16,883 nt of DNA from assembly GCA_964517215.1 (NCBI GenBank), contig CAZFBR010000053.1:1-16883 (forward strand). The letters are read 5' to 3'. The stretch comes from CAZFBR01 sp035353495 [NCBI: uncultured bacterium]. GTDB lineage: Bacteria; DAOPZR01. Positions 13,853-16,883 of the stretch are shown in pieces. The notes under the pieces are model-generated. The model was not told the origin of the DNA and ran no database searches. It worked only from the letters and a program-made list of their open reading frames with translations. Position numbers and translations under genes: made by a program. Each line of letters starts with the position of its first letter. Positions within the stretch are counted from its first letter, which is position 1.

Positions 13853-15664
13853 ATGGGCGGGTTTCAGCGCAAGCGACTGGGCGACATCCTCATCGACGCG
13901 GGGGTGATTGCGCCCGAGCAGTTGACCGAGGCCTTGAGCCGGCAGAAGGAAACCGGCGCGCGGCTCGGGCAGGTGCTGATCTACTACAAGTACGTCACGG
14001 GCGAGCAGATCGCGGCGGCGCTGTCGGCGCAGCTGGGCATCCCCTATGTGCGCCTGGCCGACTACAATGTCGATGAAGAGCTGATCAAGCTGATCCCGGA
14101 CAAGGTCGCGCGCAAGCACAAGATCCTGCCGATCGAAAAGACCGACGAGAAGATCACCGTGGCGGTGGCGGATCCGCTCGACATCACCATCCTCGACAGC
14201 ATGTCGCTGATGCTCGGGCAGTACATCGAGCCGGTGATCGCCCCGGAAAACGAGATTGTCGCGCTGCAGGACCAGCTCTACGCCTCGCTGGACACCCTGG
14301 AAAACGCGATCAGCAGCATGGGCGACGAAGACGGCATCATGATCGAGGATTCCGACACGCCGGGGAGCAACCTCAGTGCGGGCGGCGAGGCGGCGGCGGC
14401 GGAGACCCCGGTCATCAAGTACGTCAACGCGGTGATTGTGCAGGCGCTGAAGGATCGCGCGTCGGACATCCACATCGAGCCGTTCGAGAAGACCATGCAG
14501 ATCCGCGAGCGCATTGACGGGGTGCTGCAATCGGTGCCGGCGCCGCCGCGCAACCTGTGGTCGGGCATTCCCTCGCGCATCAAGGTCATGGCCAACCTCA
14601 ACATTGCCGAGGTGCGCATGCCGCAGGACGGGCGCATCCGCCTCAAGCTGGGCAAGAGCGAGGTCGACATGCGTGTGTCGACCATGCCCACCATGTACGG
14701 CGAATCGGTGGTGCTGCGCCTGCTCGACCGCAGCGCGATGATCCTCAAGATCGACCAGCTTGGCTTCCAGAAACCGGTCGAGGAGAAATTTCTCAAGCAG
14801 CTGCAGAATCCCAACGGGGTGCTGCTGATCACCGGGCCGACCGGGTGCGGCAAGACATCGACCCTGTACGCCGGCATTCTGGAAATCAACAGCACGGACG
14901 ACAAGATCATCACCGTCGAGGACCCGGTGGAGTACGAGGTTAACGGCCTGGTGCAGTGCCAGGTCAACGAGAAGATCGGCATGACCTTTGCCGCCGCCCT
15001 GCGCTCGATCCTGCGCCAGGACCCCGACATCATCCTCGTCGGCGAAATCCGCGACGTGGAGACGGCGGAGATCGCGGTGCAGTCGGCGCTGACCGGGCAC
15101 CTGGTGCTCTCCACCACCCACACCAACGACGCCGCGGGCGCGGTCACCCGCCTCATCGACATGGGGGTGGAGCCGTTCCTGCTCACTTCAACGGTGCGCG
15201 GCATCTGCGCCCAGCGTCTGGTGCGCACGATCTGCCCCGAATGCCGCGAGCAGTACACCCCGGACCCGGAGACGCTGCGCAAGCTGGGCGCCACCCCGGA
15301 GATGACGGAGGGGGTGACCTTCATCCACGGCAAGGGCTGCCCGCACTGTGTCAAGACGGGCTATCGCGGGCGCATCGGCATCTATGAGCTGCTGGAAATG
15401 ACCGATGAGGTCATGGATCTGGTGGTCAACAAGCAGCCGGCCAACATCATCCATCGCAAGGCGGTGGAGCAGGGGATGCAGAGCATGGCTGAGGACGGCT
15501 GGCAGAAGGTCTGCGCCGGCATCACCACGGCGGAGGAAGTGCTGCGGGTGGCGCCGACGTCGGGACTGACGCCGCCGGCGCCGAAATCGGTGGCGATTAT
15601 GCCCGGGCTGGCGGCGGCAGAGTCGGCGGTGCCGGTGCCGGCAACCGTGGGGGGAGGTGAATAA
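13853..15664 (+). CDS. GspE/PilB-type assembly ATPase (first of a tandem pair)
   Basis: A hexameric cytoplasmic ATPase that powers type II secretion pseudopilus or type IV pilus assembly. It is 603 residues. The N-terminal MshEN-like domain starts KRLGDILIDAGVIAPEQLTEAL (7-28). The ATPase core follows with SDIHIEPFEK, Walker A GPTGCGKT (328-335), the Asp box, Walker B DIILVGEIRD (392-401, E398) and the His box LVLSTTHTND. The tetracysteine zinc site is present, C461-x2-C464 and C496-x2-C499, as in GspE and PilB but not the retraction ATPase PilT. The last roughly 45 residues are Ala/Pro/Val-rich and look like a disordered tail. The ribosome site is weak (agggt). Whether it serves pili or secretion cannot be told without the neighbouring pilin or secretin genes. 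Confidence 0.92.
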   Translation: MGGFQRKRLGDILIDAGVIAPEQLTEALSRQKETGARLGQVLIYYKYVTGEQIAAALSAQLGIPYVRLADYNVDEELIKLIPDKVARKHKILPIEKTDEKITVAVADPLDITILDSMSLMLGQYIEPVIAPENEIVALQDQLYASLDTLENAISSMGDEDGIMIEDSDTPGSNLSAGGEAAAAETPVIKYVNAVIVQALKDRASDIHIEPFEKTMQIRERIDGVLQSVPAPPRNLWSGIPSRIKVMANLNIAEVRMPQDGRIRLKLGKSEVDMRVSTMPTMYGESVVLRLLDRSAMILKIDQLGFQKPVEEKFLKQLQNPNGVLLITGPTGCGKTSTLYAGILEINSTDDKIITVEDPVEYEVNGLVQCQVNEKIGMTFAAALRSILRQDPDIILVGEIRDVETAEIAVQSALTGHLVLSTTHTNDAAGAVTRLIDMGVEPFLLTSTVRGICAQRLVRTICPECREQYTPDPETLRKLGATPEMTEGVTFIHGKGCPHCVKTGYRGRIGIYELLEMTDEVMDLVVNKQPANIIHRKAVEQGMQSMAEDGWQKVCAGITTAEEVLRVAPTSGLTPPAPKSVAIMPGLAAAESAVPVPATVGGGE

Positions 15665-15666
15665 TC

Positions 15667-16883
15667 ATGGCTGACGAACAGGAATTCGACCAGCTGCGCA
15701 AGGTGCTGATTGATCGTGAGCTGATCACCGAGGAACAGGCCGCGCAGGCGGCGATGGAAATGGAAGTGCAGAGCAAGCCCTTTGTCCAGGCCCTGACCGA
15801 CCTGGGGTATGCCACGGAAACGGCGATCTGGCAGACCTTTGCCGACGGGGTCGGCATGGAATACCTTGATCTGGGCGATTTCATCCTCAACCCCGAACTG
15901 ATCCGGACGCTGGATGCCAACACCGCGCTGCAGTACATGGTGCTGCCCCTGGAGAAGCAGGGGATCTTCCTCAAGATGGCCATGCTCGACCCGTTCGATC
16001 TGCGCGCCATTGACGATCTGAGCAAGCTGTGCGAGGCGAGTGTCGCCCCGGTGATCGTCAACCCCAAGGAGCTGGAGGCGAAGATTGCCGAGCAGTACGG
16101 CGCCACCGCGGAATCGATCGCCGACATGCTCGCGGAGATGGGCGACGAGGACGTGACCCTGGTCGAGCAGGGCAAGCAGGGGAGCGATGAGGAACTCGCC
16201 AACGCCGCGCCCATCATCAAGCTGGTTAACATGATGCTGATGACCTGCCTGAAGGACCGTGCGTCCGACATTCATTTTGAGCCGTTCGAGAAGGAATGCC
16301 GCCTGCGCTACCGCATTGACGGCGTCTGCCATGTCTATCCGCCCCCCCCGAAAAAATTCCAGGGCGCCATATTGTCGCGCATGAAGATCCTTTCGGGCAT
16401 GGACATTGCCGAGCACCGCATTCCGCAGGACGGGCGCATCCGCAAGAAGATCATGGGCAAGGAGATTGACTTCCGCGTCAGCGCCCTGCCGTCGCTCTAC
16501 GGCGAGAGCTTTGTGATGCGCATTCTCGACAAGTCGGCGGTATCGCTCGGTCTCGAACAGGTCGGTTTCATCGAGGACAACAAGCGGGTCTTCGACGAGC
16601 TTATTCGCAAGCCCAATGGGATCCTGCTGGTGACCGGGCCGACGGGCTCGGGCAAGACGACCACGCTCTACTCGGCGCTGCACGAGATCAACAAGCCGGA
16701 CAAAAAGATCATCACCATCGAGGACCCGGTTGAATACCAGCTGGAGGGCATCAACCAGGTGCAGGTGCATGCCGACATCGGGCTGACCTTCGCCATGGGG
16801 TTGCGCTCAATCCTGCGCCAGTCGCCCGATGTGGTCATGCTCGGCGAGATCCGCGACCAGGAAACCGCGGAAATCGCCATTCG
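15667..16883 (+). CDS. GspE/PilB-type assembly ATPase (second of the pair, cut by window edge)
   Basis: The 405 complete codons visible run in frame to the window edge with no stop. The N-terminal domain (FDQLRKVLIDRELITEEQAAQAAMEMEVQ, 7-35) is MshEN-like but more diverged than in the first ATPase. ASDIHFEPFEK and HRIPQDGRIRKKIMGKEIDFRVS follow, then Walker A GPTGSGKT (324-331), ITIEDPVEY and Walker B DVVMLGEIRD (388-397), then ETAEIAI at the cut. The zinc cysteines would lie beyond the edge, so PilB/GspE versus a PilT-like protein rests on the N-terminal domain, which PilT lacks. A perfect ggaggtga site lies 6 nt before the ATG, stronger than that of the first gene. The start is 2 nt from the first ATPase's stop, so they are co-translated. 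Confidence 0.9.
   Translation, partial: MADEQEFDQLRKVLIDRELITEEQAAQAAMEMEVQSKPFVQALTDLGYATETAIWQTFADGVGMEYLDLGDFILNPELIRTLDANTALQYMVLPLEKQGIFLKMAMLDPFDLRAIDDLSKLCEASVAPVIVNPKELEAKIAEQYGATAESIADMLAEMGDEDVTLVEQGKQGSDEELANAAPIIKLVNMMLMTCLKDRASDIHFEPFEKECRLRYRIDGVCHVYPPPPKKFQGAILSRMKILSGMDIAEHRIPQDGRIRKKIMGKEIDFRVSALPSLYGESFVMRILDKSAVSLGLEQVGFIEDNKRVFDELIRKPNGILLVTGPTGSGKTTTLYSALHEINKPDKKIITIEDPVEYQLEGINQVQVHADIGLTFAMGLRSILRQSPDVVMLGEIRDQETAEIAI
16342..16356 (+). other. Homopolymer pair C8-G-A6 within the second ATPase gene
   Basis: Eight Cs (16342-16349) are followed by G and six As (16351-16356), encoding PPPPKK. The frame is intact here, but tracts like this are prone to slippage and to sequencing error. 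Confidence 0.5.

Overview
The window is a gene-dense, strongly GC-rich stretch of bacterial chromosome. Every gene I can support lies on the + strand. Spacings are tight (many 1-4 nt overlaps), Shine-Dalgarno sites are good, and GTG is used for some starts. The gene content points to a diderm (Gram-negative-type) bacterium: it has the PssA/Psd route to phosphatidylethanolamine, a lipobox protein, a nucleotide-sugar N-acetyltransferase of the WbpD/WlbB type, and tandem PilB/GspE secretion or pilus ATPases. I cannot fix the phylum. A deltaproteobacterium-like or PVC-group (for example Lentisphaerae/Kiritimatiellota) origin is a guess only.

Region 1 (1-5401) is a branched-chain amino acid and phospholipid block: the 3' end of ilvC, then psd, pssA, leuA, leuC and a hexapeptide acetyltransferase translationally coupled to leuC. 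leuD is not where it is usually found.

Region 2 (5402-10561) is a nucleoside and nucleic-acid turnover block. It begins behind a plausible extended -10 promoter and holds a 6-oxopurine nucleoside phosphorylase, RecJ, a small DUF3006 protein, a second divergent DHH phosphoesterase and an S-methyl-5'-thioadenosine phosphorylase, all overlapping or within 3 nt. A second promoter-like site sits inside the 3' end of recJ and could drive the last three genes separately.

Region 3 (10604-12088) encodes the most unusual protein here, a predicted 494-residue lipoprotein. After its lipobox it appears to carry four degenerate copies of a SpoVG-like fold joined by Gly/Ser/Asp/Arg-rich linkers. SpoVG is normally a small single-domain cytoplasmic nucleic-acid-binding protein, so an exported multi-copy version is noteworthy. 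A perfect 13-bp inverted repeat follows the gene.

Region 4 (12168-13829) holds a xylose-isomerase-like TIM-barrel protein and a P-loop kinase-like protein of unknown substrate. Region 5 (13853-16883) holds two consecutive GspE/PilB ATPase genes; the second runs off the end of the window.

No rRNA, tRNA, CRISPR, insertion sequence or prophage was seen. All intergenic gaps are below 140 bp.
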